DNA of 64,000 bases from Claveliimonas ammoniilytica (GTDB taxonomy: Bacteria > Bacillota > Clostridia > Lachnospirales > Lachnospiraceae). The stretch's first letter is position 1. Each line of letters opens with the position of its first letter. Shown piece after piece: positions 1-9,600 of the stretch. The notes below the pieces were generated by a model, which made no database searches, was not told the origin of the DNA, and worked only from the letters and a program-made list of their open reading frames with translations. The translations under genes and the position numbers were made by a program. The stretch is from NCBI RefSeq assembly GCF_025567415.1, contig NZ_JAOQJV010000007.1:54144-118143 (forward strand), given 5' to 3'.

Positions 1-2041
1 GGGCACATTTCAGATTATGCACCTTAGTCTTCACCAGATATGCATGGCAGATATCACGCATAGCTTCCAGACGTTCTCCGGTCATCTCTTCCTCTGTACA
101 GAACTTCTTATAAATCACCTTCAGCGATTCCGTAATATGACGCTTCATAAGCTGTTCCCATGCAAACGCCACCATCTGCTCCCGGTAGCTGATATACAGA
201 TCACTGGCATTCTCTTCATAAGTGATCAGATTCGCATAAAGCAGTGCTGCTTTTTTATAATTCAGTGTGTTACCATGCATAAAATACAGAAAGATAGACT
301 TCGGCAATGCTTCTCTCACATCATCTTCTTCAATCGTAGACATATAATACTCATAAAGCTGTGCAATCTTAAATCCTTCATTAACCGCTCTCTGATACCA
401 TACAAAATAACGGTTATCCAGCTTATTGCCCTTGATGAGCAGCGTACAGATTGCATTCAGGATCATCGGTTCTGCATAAAGCTTATATAACCGTTCCAGA
501 ATATGAAACAGAAATTCACTGTAATTTTTCTGCTGGCTGGCAAGATTAGCCACATACATGGCCATTTCTCTGGAAATCAGGCGATATTTTGATGCAAAAT
601 TCAATACCATCATCTCGAACTGTCCAAGCTTCTTCAAAAGCAGGCTCTTCTCTTCATAACACTGAAATGCTTCTAACAGAAATAAGACTCCATTGGTCCG
701 ATAATTCTGATAATGCTGTTCCAGTGCCGCCAGACGTCTGCCCTTGTCCCGATACTGTGGGTCAATATCCAGAAGCATCAACAGAAGCATGGTCGAATCC
801 TGCTGTCTGAGATAAATCTTACCAACCTCATCTATCACACGATCCATATGACTTCCATGTCCACGCACCAATGCCGTCAGATACAGATAGTAAGCATTCA
901 CCTTCGGATTCTTACCGATCGCAAACCGGTTATAATTATAATTCTCCAGAATCCACTTGGCATCTTCGATCTGATTGCCATGAATATATACATGTGCCTG
1001 AAATAACTGAAGATACTCATCCAGCGGATCGATCTGACGCATCTTCTTCACCTTATCCACAGCACTCTCTGTCCATTTATCCAACGTCATGCGGCCTGCC
1101 ACACAGGAAACATGTTCCTTTACTACTTGTGCCATCAAAAATTCGATCTCTCGATGATTCTCATCATAGGAGCCATTCTGCATAACCTCCACATCATAAC
1201 TCAGAATCTCATACGGAGTGATCAGATGGATCTTACCAAAGTTACGTCCTGCATGCAGGCCGTCCGGCTTCACAAGAAAATCTACCTGGTATACATTGCC
1301 CACAAAATCGTCTGTCGTAAAACGGTTGCGGCTGACGCTTAAGAATTCACCCTCTGTCTGGATCTGAACCGGCATATATCCCCAGGTATTCTTGATCACT
1401 GTCAGCGTCTGCTTGGTAATCTCCTTCACGTCCTGAAACAGCATACCTTCCCCCGGAAGTGTCAGGAAAATGCATTCTTTCTGTTTAATACCTACCAGAA
1501 ACTCTTCCATAGCAGCTTCATCCAGAGACCATTTGCGCATATTATCATATAAATAAAAGATACGCTTATCCTCGTATTTTAACACTTCATAAAATTCACG
1601 GGAACGGAATAACTTCAATGCTTCTGTATAATCCTTAACCGCCAGTCTTCGGAAATCATCCGTATTCTGCACCTTACCGTAATTCGTCATTACATAAGGT
1701 TTCTCTATCAATGCTGTAAACGGAATCGTATATTCTCCTCCGGTACACACAACGGTAAATGTGCCCTGCTCCACATGTCCCGGCAGCAGTCCTCTGCCAT
1801 CATATTCAAATTCTACTCTTACCGGATTCCCTTCAAATCCCTGTTCCAGACAACGCATACGAAAAGAAGACGAGTATACCAGCCCTCTGATAGAGCCTTC
1901 CCCTCGATTCTTGATCATGAAATATCCCTTATAAACTTCCCCTTCACCAATGGTGAGAATCAGGCTTGTATCCGGAAAGACAACCTGCGGCTGCGCCAGT
2001 TGAAAATCTCCTTTTGAAAACTTTTTAATTTTATTTTTCAA
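1..2041 (-). CDS. DUF5717 family protein, 3' part cut by window edge
   Basis: A continuous minus-strand reading frame runs from about 2041 off the left edge, giving roughly 680 visible residues. The N-terminus reads KNKIKKFSKGDFQL and is followed by beta-rich sequence and then helical, TPR-like sequence. This matches my recollection of the DUF5717 family of Lachnospiraceae, whose members usually exceed 1000 residues, so the C-terminus is missing here. I choose the TTG at 2041 because GAGGTGG lies about six bases upstream. An in-frame ATG at 2062 would add seven residues but has no clear ribosome binding site. The function is unknown. The gene is divergent from the aminotransferase at 2150. 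Confidence 0.75.
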   Translation of the reverse strand, partial: MKNKIKKFSKGDFQLAQPQVVFPDTSLILTIGEGEVYKGYFMIKNRGEGSIRGLVYSSSFRMRCLEQGFEGNPVRVEFEYDGRGLLPGHVEQGTFTVVCTGGEYTIPFTALIEKPYVMTNYGKVQNTDDFRRLAVKDYTEALKLFRSREFYEVLKYEDKRIFYLYDNMRKWSLDEAAMEEFLVGIKQKECIFLTLPGEGMLFQDVKEITKQTLTVIKNTWGYMPVQIQTEGEFLSVSRNRFTTDDFVGNVYQVDFLVKPDGLHAGRNFGKIHLITPYEILSYDVEVMQNGSYDENHREIEFLMAQVVKEHVSCVAGRMTLDKWTESAVDKVKKMRQIDPLDEYLQLFQAHVYIHGNQIEDAKWILENYNYNRFAIGKNPKVNAYYLYLTALVRGHGSHMDRVIDEVGKIYLRQQDSTMLLLMLLDIDPQYRDKGRRLAALEQHYQNYRTNGVLFLLEAFQCYEEKSLLLKKLGQFEMMVLNFASKYRLISREMAMYVANLASQQKNYSEFLFHILERLYKLYAEPMILNAICTLLIKGNKLDNRYFVWYQRAVNEGFKIAQLYEYYMSTIEEDDVREALPKSIFLYFMHGNTLNYKKAALLYANLITYEENASDLYISYREQMVAFAWEQLMKRHITESLKVIYKKFCTEEEMTGERLEAMRDICHAYLVKTKVHNLKCA

Positions 2042-2062
2042 GCCATCCACCTCTTCTTGCAT

Positions 2063-2121
2063 TGCTTTTTTCTTTAAACATACTATAATGAAGTATAGCA
2101 TTGTTTCATGTTTAAAGGCAA
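2063..2121. promoter_or_regulatory. divergent promoter region, DUF5717 gene / aminotransferase
   Basis: Minus strand: TTGCCT (2116-2121) and TATACT (2092-2097) are separated by 18 bp and would drive the DUF5717 gene. Plus strand: TTGCTT (2063-2068) and TATAAT (2084-2089) are only 15 bp apart, which is short, and would drive the aminotransferase. The two -10 boxes lie back to back, so the promoters overlap. No operator palindrome is obvious. Confidence 0.5.
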
Positions 2122-2149
2122 TACCAACCACAAAATATAGGAGATTATT

Positions 2150-3262
2150 ATGTCTGAGAAGAATATTCAGCAGGATCGTCCTGCTTTTCACGGAAGTGAT
2201 ATCGAACAAATCGAACAATATTATAAGATTCCTGCAGAAAGTATTATCAAATTTGGTGCTAATGTGAACCCATTAGGACTTTCTGCTACATTAAAGAAAG
2301 ACCTGGCTGAACATCTGGATGTGATCACCAGTTATCCGGACCGCGATTACAAAGAACTCCGTTCTGCAATTGCGGATTACTGTGGTGTCAAGATGGAACA
2401 CGTTGTAACCGGCAATGGTTCCACCGAACTGATCTCTCTGCTGATCAGTGAACGAAATGCCAGACATGCTATGGTCATCGGACCAACCTATTCTGAATAT
2501 GAACGGGAGCTTTCACTCACAGGTGGACGCATTTCCGAATACAATCTTTCTGAAGAACATGACTTTCATCTGGATATTGATGATTTTGCCAAAGCTCTGG
2601 CTGATGACGTAGATTTTGTGATTCTGTGTAATCCTAATAATCCTACTTCCTCAGCTATGAAAAAAGACGAGCTTCGCTCTCTTCTTGAGCTCTGTAATTC
2701 AAGAGATATTTTCGTAATGATCGATGAGACCTATGTAGAATTTGCTCCAGATGTGTCCGAAATTACCGCCATGCCGTTAGCAGCTACTTACGATAATCTG
2801 ATGATCCTGCGCGGTGTATCCAAGTTCTATGCAGCTCCGGGACTCCGTCTGGGCTACGGTGTCACAAGTAACCAGGCTTTCCTGGATACATTGAAAAAGC
2901 ACCAGAACCCATGGAGTCTGAACAGTCTGGGCGCTTATGCAGGCGTGCGCATGTTGCAGGACAAAGATTTTATTCAGAAAACGCGTTCCCTGATCCTTTC
3001 CGAACGGGAACGTATTCTCAATGAACTGAATTCTTTCCGTTACGCTAAGGCATATCCGGCATACGCCAATTTCATTCTGGTTAAGATACTCCGGGATGAC
3101 CTGACATCTTTTGATATCTTTGATCAGGCAATCCGCCATGGCATGATGATCCGCGACTGTTCATCGTTTGAAGGACTGCCGGGCGAATATATCCGTTTCT
3201 GCATCATGCTTCCAGAAGATAACACAAGACTGCTTCACTGTCTTGCCAAATCACTGGCATAG
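2150..3262 (+). CDS. PLP-dependent aminotransferase, CobD/HisC-like
   Basis: A fold-type I, class I/II aminotransferase of 370 residues. The motif SKFYAAPGLRLGY carries the likely PLP-binding lysine (about residue 225), and NPNNPT precedes it. The N-terminal phrase HGSDIEQ...FGANVNPLG is typical of threonine-phosphate decarboxylase (CobD) and related histidinol-phosphate aminotransferases (HisC). No cobalamin or histidine gene is nearby, so the substrate cannot be assigned from context. It is a monocistronic plus-strand gene in a minus-strand region. AGGAG lies seven bases before the ATG, and a strong hairpin follows the stop. Confidence 0.8.
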   Translation: MSEKNIQQDRPAFHGSDIEQIEQYYKIPAESIIKFGANVNPLGLSATLKKDLAEHLDVITSYPDRDYKELRSAIADYCGVKMEHVVTGNGSTELISLLISERNARHAMVIGPTYSEYERELSLTGGRISEYNLSEEHDFHLDIDDFAKALADDVDFVILCNPNNPTSSAMKKDELRSLLELCNSRDIFVMIDETYVEFAPDVSEITAMPLAATYDNLMILRGVSKFYAAPGLRLGYGVTSNQAFLDTLKKHQNPWSLNSLGAYAGVRMLQDKDFIQKTRSLILSERERILNELNSFRYAKAYPAYANFILVKILRDDLTSFDIFDQAIRHGMMIRDCSSFEGLPGEYIRFCIMLPEDNTRLLHCLAKSLA

Positions 3263-3277
3263 CGATTATAAAATGTC

Positions 3278-3320
3278 AATAGCAGCCGTTTCGCATTTAC
3301 TTCTCGAAACGACTGCTATT
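3278..3320. terminator. bidirectional terminator hairpin
   Basis: A 16-bp near-perfect inverted repeat (AATAGCAGCCGTTTCG against CGAAACGACTGCTATT, one wobble pair) lies between the convergent aminotransferase and ktrA. T-rich sequence on the plus side and A-rich sequence on the other side let it serve both strands. Confidence 0.75.
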
Positions 3321-3329
3321 TTATCTAAT

Positions 3330-3977
3330 TTATCCAATCTTACGAAGATCATTATTAGCTCCCACTAATATCAGGATCATATCTTTCTTCAGTTTTTCAT
3401 CCGGATCGGGATTCACCTCTACCTGACTATTCCACTTAATCCCAACCACAATCACTCCATATTTTTTACGTATATCCAGCTCTTTCAGGCTCTTGCCTAT
3501 CCATGCTTTCGGCACTTCTGATTCCGCAATACTGTAATCTGGCGACAGCGCAATCCAATCCGCAAAGCTTGCCTTCATTAGATTTCTTGCAAGCTTGATT
3601 CCTATTTCCTTTTCCGGGGAAATCACAGCATCTGCTCCAATCTTCTTAAGTATCTCTGCATGCCTTTCGTTCTTTGTCTTGACTACAACATACGGAACAC
3701 CAATTTCCTTACAGATAACAGTCGCCATAATACTTGCTTCCAGATTAACCGATTCCGCAATGACCACACCGTCCAGATTACGGGTTCCGAGTGAATAGAT
3801 AAAATCCGGATCACCAAAATCTGCCTGCATAGCATAAGATACGGAATCCGCAATGTGCTCTACCCGCTCCATATCCTTATCCACTGCTATTACTTCACAG
3901 CCCAGTCTCTGCAATTCCACAGCCACACTTTCGCCAAACTTTCCTACTCCAAATACTGCAAATTGTTTGTTCATCAT
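3330..3977 (-). CDS. ktrA: Potassium uptake regulatory subunit KtrA (TrkA-N/RCK)
   Basis: A cytoplasmic RCK gating subunit of a Ktr-type K+ transporter, 215 residues. An N-terminal Rossmann domain has VFGVGKFGES (residues 8-17) and an acidic end to beta-2 (AVDKD), consistent with nucleotide binding. A TrkA-C domain covers about residues 130-215. It lies 13 bp downstream of ktrB and is certainly co-transcribed with it. Two adjacent ATGs are available; the second (3974) sits better behind GGAGG. Members of this family are controlled by ATP/ADP and often by c-di-AMP at the RCK-C domain, but I cannot see a diagnostic residue for that here. Confidence 0.92.
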   Translation of the reverse strand: MMNKQFAVFGVGKFGESVAVELQRLGCEVIAVDKDMERVEHIADSVSYAMQADFGDPDFIYSLGTRNLDGVVIAESVNLEASIMATVICKEIGVPYVVVKTKNERHAEILKKIGADAVISPEKEIGIKLARNLMKASFADWIALSPDYSIAESEVPKAWIGKSLKELDIRKKYGVIVVGIKWNSQVEVNPDPDEKLKKDMILILVGANNDLRKIG

Positions 3978-3990
3978 TATCCTCCACGTA

Positions 3991-5373
3991 TTATCCGATC
4001 ATTATCCTCTCTGACGGCAGCGTTCTCAACTTTTCCTTCAAATTTACTTTTCCCGCAAATAAAAGTGCAATTGTCATAGGACCGACTCTTCCAATGTACA
4101 TCAGGATCATCAGAACGATCTTACTTCCCGTATGTAATTTCGTCGTAAGATCTGCTGTCAGTCCAACTGTCGCAAATGCGGATGCCGTCTCATACATAAT
4201 CCGTTGAAACCCTATATTATCAGGCTCAATCACTGCAATCGCCGTAGTTCCAATAATATATACTCCAAGTGCCAGCATGATCGCTACAAATCCCACTCGA
4301 AAATTGTTCTCGTCAATCTTTCTTCCAAAGCATTCAATATCATGACCACCACGTAGCATCGTAAGAAATGCTAAGAAAAGCATGGCAAATGTCGTTGTTT
4401 TTAATCCACCTGCGGTTCCGCCCGGAGAAGCCCCGATAAACATCAGGATCGTACTGAGAAATCCTGTTTCTTCATGCATTCCCGCCTGTGGAAACGTAAA
4501 GAATCCTGCTGTTCTTGTCGTTACCGACTGAAATGCAGAAGCCATAAACTTCTGTCCGATACTTAAGTTGCCAATCGTATCCGGATTATTATATTCCAAT
4601 ATAAATGTCAGGATCGTTCCCAATAAGAAAAGCACCAGTGAGGTGACCAATACTATCTTTGTATGAAGTCTCAGTCTTGTAAACCACCATTTCCGCGGCA
4701 CTTCATGTCGCCGGATTCTCTTGCCATTGTCTACCACATCATACCATACGGTAAAGCCGATTCCGCCAAGCGTAATCAGAAGCATAGTAGTAATATTAAT
4801 CAATGGATTCGTCACATATTTTGCAAGACTGTCTTCTCCAAGAATATCAATTCCGGCATTACAGAATGCTGAAACAGAATGAAACACACCATACCAGACT
4901 CCTTTTAGCAATCCAAAGTCCGGCACAAACTGAATTGCATACAATACCGCTCCTGCGCCCTCGACAACCAGTGTTCCAAGAAGTATCCTCCTGACCATCC
5001 CCACCAGTCCGCCAAGCGAATCCATGTTGTAAGTCTCCTGAATCACAATACGTTCTTTCAGAGTAATCTTGCGACGCATAATCATAAAAAAAGCAGCTAC
5101 ACATGCTACAATTCCCAATCCACCAATCTGGATCAGTAAAAGAAGCACCACTTTTCCAACAATCGTAAACTGATACTTCGGGACAATTGTGATAAGCCCT
5201 GTCACACAAACAGATGTCGTAGATGTAAACAACGCATCTAAGAAGCTGATCGGCTTCTCGTTACAGATTGGAAGCCACAAAAGCACAGCACCAATAAGAA
5301 TTACCCCCAGGAACCCAACTGCCAATATTTTCATCGTATTCCATCTGAGATTTTTCTTTCCCTCTTGTCTCAT
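3991..5373 (-). CDS. ktrB: Potassium transporter subunit KtrB (TrkH family)
   Basis: The membrane pore subunit of the Ktr K+ uptake system, 460 residues with many hydrophobic segments. TSTTSVCVTGL near residue 50 matches the first selectivity-filter loop, and further pore-loop glycine motifs follow (for example TRTAGFFTF and SPGGTAGGLKTT). It is paired with ktrA immediately downstream. A ribosome binding site AAGGG precedes the ATG. A perfect 13-bp hairpin (5393-5439) occupies the leader just upstream. Confidence 0.93.
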   Translation of the reverse strand: MRQEGKKNLRWNTMKILAVGFLGVILIGAVLLWLPICNEKPISFLDALFTSTTSVCVTGLITIVPKYQFTIVGKVVLLLLIQIGGLGIVACVAAFFMIMRRKITLKERIVIQETYNMDSLGGLVGMVRRILLGTLVVEGAGAVLYAIQFVPDFGLLKGVWYGVFHSVSAFCNAGIDILGEDSLAKYVTNPLINITTMLLITLGGIGFTVWYDVVDNGKRIRRHEVPRKWWFTRLRLHTKIVLVTSLVLFLLGTILTFILEYNNPDTIGNLSIGQKFMASAFQSVTTRTAGFFTFPQAGMHEETGFLSTILMFIGASPGGTAGGLKTTTFAMLFLAFLTMLRGGHDIECFGRKIDENNFRVGFVAIMLALGVYIIGTTAIAVIEPDNIGFQRIMYETASAFATVGLTADLTTKLHTGSKIVLMILMYIGRVGPMTIALLFAGKVNLKEKLRTLPSERIMIG

Positions 5374-5392
5374 TCATTTTTCCCTTCACAAT

Positions 5393-5439
5393 AATATCCT
5401 ATACAATTCCTGATTGAGCCAGAGACTGTATAGGATATT
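5393..5439 (-). promoter_or_regulatory. long hairpin in ktrB leader
   Basis: AATATCCTATACA and TGTATAGGATATT form a perfect 13-bp stem with a 21-nt loop, ending 20 nt before the ktrB start codon. There is no T-tract directly after the stem on the minus strand, so it is not a standard terminator. It could be an mRNA-processing or stability element between cupin and ktrB, or a protein operator. It does not resemble the ydaO c-di-AMP riboswitch. Confidence 0.45.
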
Positions 5440-5460
5440 TTCAGCTTATTCTATATAGGA

Positions 5461-5820
5461 CTATCTTTTCAGGATCACAGCCACCATGACGAGTTCTTCC
5501 TTACCATTGTTCTTCAGACCATGTCCATGTCCGTCTTCACAATAAGTCACATCACCTGCTTCCACTGCCACCGCTTCACCATCTTCTTCGTACATTCCGG
5601 TTCCCTCAAGAATGTAATACATCTCAGCTTCACCGTGATGCTCATGATGACCGATCTCACAGTTTGGCTTCAAAGTGATCCGATTCAGCAAACCGCAATG
5701 TTCACCGCGCTGTTCAGGCGTAATCAACTCTTCTTTCATGATAAATCCCGCACCGCCATTTACATGCTCTGCTATCTTTGTTACTCTGTCCTTAGCTGTT
5801 GTTTTAAGCATCTTCTCCAT
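5461..5820 (-). CDS. Cupin domain protein
   Basis: A single-domain cupin of 119 residues. Motif 1 (GHHEHHGEAEMYYILEG) and motif 2 (GDVTYCEDGHGHG) supply the usual metal-binding His and Glu residues. Such small cupins are often metal-dependent isomerases, dioxygenases or ligand sensors, and the substrate cannot be inferred. It lies between ktrB and the SleB-like gene on the same strand. GAGGAGG precedes the ATG. Confidence 0.85.
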   Translation of the reverse strand: MEKMLKTTAKDRVTKIAEHVNGGAGFIMKEELITPEQRGEHCGLLNRITLKPNCEIGHHEHHGEAEMYYILEGTGMYEEDGEAVAVEAGDVTYCEDGHGHGLKNNGKEELVMVAVILKR

Positions 5821-5940
5821 TGTGCTCTTCCTCCTCTCGTGTACTTTTGATTATACACGAATCCATTCTGTAATTCAACTTAGAAGCCTGTCTGTCAGAC
5901 TATTCTGAAAATCATATGCCATCGGTCTCTCTGCATAAGC

Positions 5941-6513
5941 TTAATGAAAATAATGTGCACCAATCTGATAGCCATATCCTCCCTGGTCAAAATACAGGCA
6001 GTCACCGATCGGATTCTCTCCGGCAAGTGCTGCTTCCGCCGCCTGCATAGCCGATTCCGTATATCCATCCGTACTACGCACTCTGTCCAGCCATCCGCTT
6101 CCTGCCGGGCAGAACTGCCCCGGCTGATAAATCACTTCCTCCATGGTATCTGGATATGCTTCATTTGCCATACGATTCAATACCACAGCCCCCACTGCTA
6201 CCTGTCCAGTAAAAGACTGGTTGCCGGCTTCACAGAAAATAATGGAAGCCAGAAGTTCCTCAGCTCTCTCTTCTTCTTTTAGTGTTTCTTCTATCTTTGA
6301 TGTAAGCTTTGTCTGTAACTCGGTCTGAATTTTGTTTTTCTTAATACACTCTATTCCAGGCGCACTTTTGACAACCTGCCCGACAGTTAGAATTGCTGTG
6401 CTCTCCGGTGTACCTATTTGGTCAATCTCTGCCGCCTGGCTGCTAAACCCTATGCTTAGTGCCACGATCACTGCTAACGCCATACGCCATCTGCAATTAT
6501 TTAATTTAAACAT
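5941..6513 (-). CDS. SleB/CwlJ-type cell wall hydrolase, secreted
   Basis: 190 residues. A hydrophobic signal peptide covers about residues 10-27 (ending near SSQAA). The catalytic Hydrolase_2 domain occupies residues 85-190, with the family motif FCEAGNQSFTGQVAVGAVVL containing the presumed active-site Glu. The domain is shared by spore cortex lytic transglycosylases (SleB, CwlJ) and by vegetative muralytic enzymes. No PG-binding domain is present, which fits a CwlJ-like or vegetative role. The ribosome binding site AGGAGG is 13 nt from the ATG, longer than usual, and lies in one arm of an inverted repeat. Confidence 0.85.
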   Translation of the reverse strand: MFKLNNCRWRMALAVIVALSIGFSSQAAEIDQIGTPESTAILTVGQVVKSAPGIECIKKNKIQTELQTKLTSKIEETLKEEERAEELLASIIFCEAGNQSFTGQVAVGAVVLNRMANEAYPDTMEEVIYQPGQFCPAGSGWLDRVRSTDGYTESAMQAAEAALAGENPIGDCLYFDQGGYGYQIGAHYFH

Positions 6514-6519
6514 AATAAA

Positions 6520-6627
6520 ATGATGCCCTCCTGTTACATATTTTATTTTGTTAATAAAGTATACTCATTTTTTTCGAGTTTATTACATTTATTACAAAAT
6601 TGTTACATGCGATAACGAGGGCATCAT
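6520..6627. repeat. 11-bp perfect inverted repeat flanking the hydrolase promoter/RBS
   Basis: ATGATGCCCTC (6520-6530) and GAGGGCATCAT (6617-6627) are exact inverted copies 86 bp apart. The arm nearest the gene covers the AGGAGGG ribosome binding site of the SleB-like gene. A transcript starting upstream of 6627 could pair the two arms and hide the ribosome binding site. A TATACT box between the arms could start an RNA lacking the distal arm. A small MITE-like element is an alternative reading. Confidence 0.55.
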
Positions 6628-6692
6628 AACATCTTTACTTATTCAATTCAATTACAGATGCATTCCAGAACTGGTAAAAATTGACTGGCTTG

Positions 6693-9600
6693 CTATAATT
6701 TTGCAATATCAATCAATGTCAGTTTCTGAATATCTGTGTTCTCCAGACTGGTGATCAGTGCCTTGGCTGTATCAATCGCAGTCAGTACATTGACTCCTGT
6801 CTCAATTGCGCTTCTGCGAATCACAAATCCATCCTTAGAGTGCTCTACTCCCTGTGGCGGTGTATCGATAACCAGATCGATCTTGTGTCCAAGGATCAGA
6901 TCCATCAGGTTCGGAGATTCCTGTTCGATCTTATTGACAGCAATTGCCTTTACTCCGGCATTCTTCAGAGTCTCTGCTGTTCCTGCCGTAGCAAAAATTT
7001 TATATCCGATATTAGCAAATCTGCGTCCGATCTCAACAGCTTCTTCTTTATCTTCATCCTTTACTGTCATGATCATATTCTTAAACTTCGGAAGCTTGAT
7101 TCCTGCACCAAGGAATGCCTTGTACAATGCCTCATCAAATGTCTTTGCAATACCCAGACACTCTCCGGTAGACTTCATCTCTGGTCCAAGGCTGATATCT
7201 GCATCACGGATCTTCTCAAAGGAGAATACAGGCATCTTCACTGCAAAGTAATCTGCTTCCGGCTGCAATCCCGGTGTATATCCAAGATCTTTGATCTTCT
7301 GTCCCATAATAACTTTTGATGCAAGCGGAACAATCGGAATACCGGTAACCTTACTGATATACGGTACGGTACGGCTGGATCTCGGGTTCACCTCAATTAC
7401 ATACACATCTTCTCCACATACAATGAACTGGATGTTAATCAGACCGATTACGTGCAGAGACTGTGCGAGTCTCTTTGTATACTCTTCAATCGTCTTCTTT
7501 GTCTTCTCTGTAATACTCTTTGCAGGATATACAGAAATACTGTCTCCGGAATGGATACCTGCTCTCTCAATATGTTCCATGATACCAGGGATCAGGATAT
7601 CTTCGCCATCGCATACGGCATCAACCTCAATTTCCTTGCCTTGTAGATATTTATCTACCAGGATTGGATGATCCTGTGCGATACGGTTAATAATACCAAT
7701 AAATTCATCCACATCGTGATCATCAATTGCAATCTGCATACCCTGTCCGCCAAGTACGTAAGACGGTCTTACCAGAACCGGGTATCCCAGACGGTTCGCA
7801 ACTTCTTTTGCTTCCTCCGCTGTAAATACAGTACCGCCGGTCGGTCTCGGGATTTCACACTTCTCAAGGATCTCATCGAAGAGCTCTCTGTCCTCTGCTG
7901 CATCTACGTTCTCAGCAGATGTACCAAGGATCGGCACGCCCATCTTCATCAGAGACTCTGTCAGCTTGATCGCTGTCTGTCCACCAAACTGTACTACTGC
8001 TCCGTCCGGTTTTTCAAGATCTACAATGCTTTCTACATCTTCCGGTGTCAGAGGCTCAAAATACAGCTTGTCTGCAATGTCAAAGTCTGTACTTACCGTC
8101 TCCGGGTTATTATTTACGATAATTGTCTCATATCCTTCTTTTGCAAATGCCCAGGTACAGTGTACAGAACAGAAGTCAAATTCAATACCCTGACCGATAC
8201 GGATCGGACCAGAACCGAGTACCAGAACCTTCTTACGGTCATTCGTCTCTGTCACTTCATTTTCACTGCCATATACAGAATAGTAATATGGAGTCTCTGC
8301 CGCGAACTCTGCCGCACAGGTATCTACCATCTTATATGCTGCAGTAATGCCATACTGATGGCGCATGTCATGAATCTCGCGCTCAGTGTGTCCTGTAATC
8401 TCAGCAATCACATTATCCGGGAACTCCATACGTTTCGCTTCGCGAAGCAGATCCTCATCCAGTGCGCTGCGCTTCATCTGAAGCTCTACCTCTACCAGAT
8501 GTGCAATCTTATCGATAAACCATTTATCAATCTTGGTCACTCTGTGAATCTCGTCATAGCTGATACCCTGACGGATTGCTTCTGCAATCTTCCAGATACG
8601 TCTGTCATCTACAACTTTCAGTACTTCCAAAAGTTCCTCTCCTGTCAGATACGAATAATCATAAGACATCAGACTGTCCACATGCTGCTCCAGAGAACGG
8701 ATAGCTTTCATCAGCGCTCCTTCAAAGTTATCACAGATACTCATAACCTCTCCGGTAGCTTTCATCTGAGTTGTCAGTGTTCTCTTGGCACTGATAAATT
8801 TATCAAATGGCAGACGCGGGATCTTAACTACACAGTAGTCCAGCATCGGCTCAAAACTTGCATAAGTCTTCTTAGTAACTGCGTTCTTGATCTCATCAAG
8901 TGTGTAACCGAGTGCAATTTTAGCAGCAACCTTAGCAATCGGATATCCTGTTGCCTTAGATGCCAGCGCAGAAGAACGGCTCACACGAGGGTTAACCTCG
9001 ATTACACAGTATTCGAATGTATCCGGATGCAGCGCATACTGCACATTACATCCACCGGTAATATTCAGCTCACTGATGATATTCAGTGCAGATGTACGCA
9101 GCATCTGATACTCTTTATCACCCAGTGTCTGAGAAGGTGCTACTACGATACTGTCTCCGGTATGTACACCAACCGGGTCAATGTTTTCCATATTACATAC
9201 GGTAATGCAGTTACCGTTGCTGTCACGCATTACCTCGTACTCAATCTCTTTCCATCCTGCGATGCATCGCTCTACCAGTACCTGACCAACACGAGACAGG
9301 CGAAGTCCGTTTTCCAGAATTTCCACCAACTGTACTCTGTCGTGAGCGATACCGCCGCCGCTTCCGCCCAGTGTATAAGCAGGTCTTAACACAACCGGAT
9401 ATCCGATGCTCTCAGCGAACTGGACGCCGTCTTCCACATTTTCAACGACCAGTGAAGCTGCACATGGCTCACCGATCTTCTCCATGGTCTTCTTGAATTC
9501 CAGACGGTCTTCGGCTTTCTTGATCGTCTCAGATGTAGTACCGATCAGACGTACGTTATTCTCTTTTAAGAAACCAGCTTCCTCAAGCTCCATAGCAAGG

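Noticed and set aside
5374..5460. c-di-AMP (ydaO) riboswitch upstream of ktrB
   Set aside because: The region is too short and has only one simple hairpin; the conserved two-fold junction sequences are absent.
7668..9389. 573-residue plus-strand open frame
   Set aside because: It is exactly antisense to carB, Cys- and Arg-rich with no recognisable domain, and lacks a ribosome binding site; it is a shadow of the conserved gene.
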